Source: an uncultured Clostridia bacterium (GTDB lineage: Bacteria; Bacillota; Clostridia; Christensenellales; Aristaeellaceae). Taken from it: 14,187 nt of DNA. A program made the translations under genes and the position numbers. The notes under the pieces are model-generated. The model was not told the origin of the DNA, did not search any database, and saw only the letters and a program-made list of their open reading frames with translations. Shown piece after piece: positions 13,765 through 14,187 of the stretch. Within the stretch, counting starts at the first letter, position 1. Each line of letters opens with the position of its first letter. Location: positions 1-14,187 of the forward strand of contig CALCUD010000138.1 of assembly GCA_937906775.1 (NCBI GenBank), read 5' to 3'.

Positions 13765-14187
13765 GCGTTCTTCCCGCCGTAGCCCGGCAGATCCCGGTAC
13801 AGCCCGAGTTCCGTCAGTTTATCCCGCAGCGCCTGCATATCCGTCCAGGCTTCCTTCTTTTTGGACGGATCCCGGAGCAGCGCGGACGGATGATAGGTCG
13901 CCATCATCCATACGCCTTTCCGTTCAAACCACTGCCCGCGCTGGCGGGTGATCCGGAATTCCGGGTCCAGCGTGTTTTTCGCCGCGGTCGCCCCGAGCAG
14001 CAGGATCACCTTCGGGCGGATCAGCGCGGTCTGCATGCGGAGATGCAGCTTGCAGGCCTCCGCTTCCGCCTCCTCCGGGATCCGGTTCCGCGGCGGGCGG
14101 CATTTGACGATGTTGGCGATATAGACCCGTTCCCGCGGAAGATTGATCGCCTGAAGCATCCGCGTCAGGAGCTGGCCCGCGGGGCCG
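13761..14187 (-). CDS. Type-4 uracil-DNA glycosylase, C-terminal part (5' end beyond window)
   Basis: A DNA repair enzyme that removes uracil arising from cytosine deamination or misincorporation, starting base-excision repair. The minus-strand frame is open from the right edge to TGA at 13761; the first visible residues are GPAGQLLTRM, typical of the sequence after the catalytic GEAPG motif, which is outside the window. Next come IANIVKCRPPRNRIPEE with a Cys and, fifteen or so residues on, EACKLH with a second Cys, the last two ligands of the family's 4Fe-4S cluster. VILLLGATAAKNTL and the TYHPSALLR active-site loop follow, then the family-typical WTDMQALRDKL. The internal ATG at 14159 is not the true start, because family sequence continues upstream of it. 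Confidence 0.93.
   Translation of the reverse strand, partial: GPAGQLLTRMLQAINLPRERVYIANIVKCRPPRNRIPEEAEAEACKLHLRMQTALIRPKVILLLGATAAKNTLDPEFRITRQRGQWFERKGVWMMATYHPSALLRDPSKKKEAWTDMQALRDKLTELGLYRDLPGYGGKNA

Overview
The window looks like a chromosomal segment from an anaerobic, Gram-positive gut-type Firmicute, probably class Clostridia. The evidence is two sortase-type surface proteins (one with a DUF6273-like head, one with Cna_B-like stalk repeats), a reverse-order rubrerythrin, a short CstA-type carrier and strong purine-rich ribosome binding sites. The family or genus cannot be settled from the sequence alone. By eye, the genes at both edges are clearly GC-rich, while the middle (about 3.7-13.0 kb) is AT-richer. 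This fits a conserved backbone interrupted by an accessory surface-protein region. No sortase, integrase, transposase, CRISPR array, tRNA or rRNA was seen.

Layout. (1) 1-1783, minus strand: the N-terminal 594 codons of a sensor histidine kinase with a signal peptide, two tandem periplasmic-binding-protein-like domains, one membrane span and a HisKA H-box; its kinase core lies off the left edge. (2) 1784-2096: a divergent promoter region with a recognisable sigma-A-type promoter for each flanking gene. (3) 2097-3578: a 493-residue CstA-family carrier. (4) 3579-4004: an intergenic region holding an extended -10 promoter and a structured leader RNA. (5) 4005-6536: an 843-residue secreted DUF6273-like/Ig-like surface protein ending in PKTGD, followed by a very strong terminator. 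(6) 6537-7086: an intergenic region with a second extended -10 promoter. (7) 7087-11613: a 1508-residue surface protein with an N-terminal PI-PLC X-like domain, a long Cna_B-like stalk and an LPVTGD anchor. (8) 11614-13017: an accessory patch with a probably truncated small ORF, a 61-residue helix-turn-helix protein, an orphan 239-residue secreted protein and an isolated promoter with repeats. (9) 13018-14187, minus strand: a reverse rubrerythrin with promoter and terminator, then the C-terminal part of a type-4 uracil-DNA glycosylase.

How the parts may work together. The kinase and the carrier are divergent and share one regulatory region. Tandem solute-binding sensor domains next to a CstA-type carrier suggest sensing of a small nutrient coupled to its uptake, which is inference. 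The two surface proteins have unrelated heads but the same C-terminal module of about 89 residues, similar anchors and the same promoter style, so they appear to belong to one surface-display family. The PI-PLC-like protein is the most striking: both expected catalytic histidines are present on what reads as a wall-anchored stalk of about 1000 residues.
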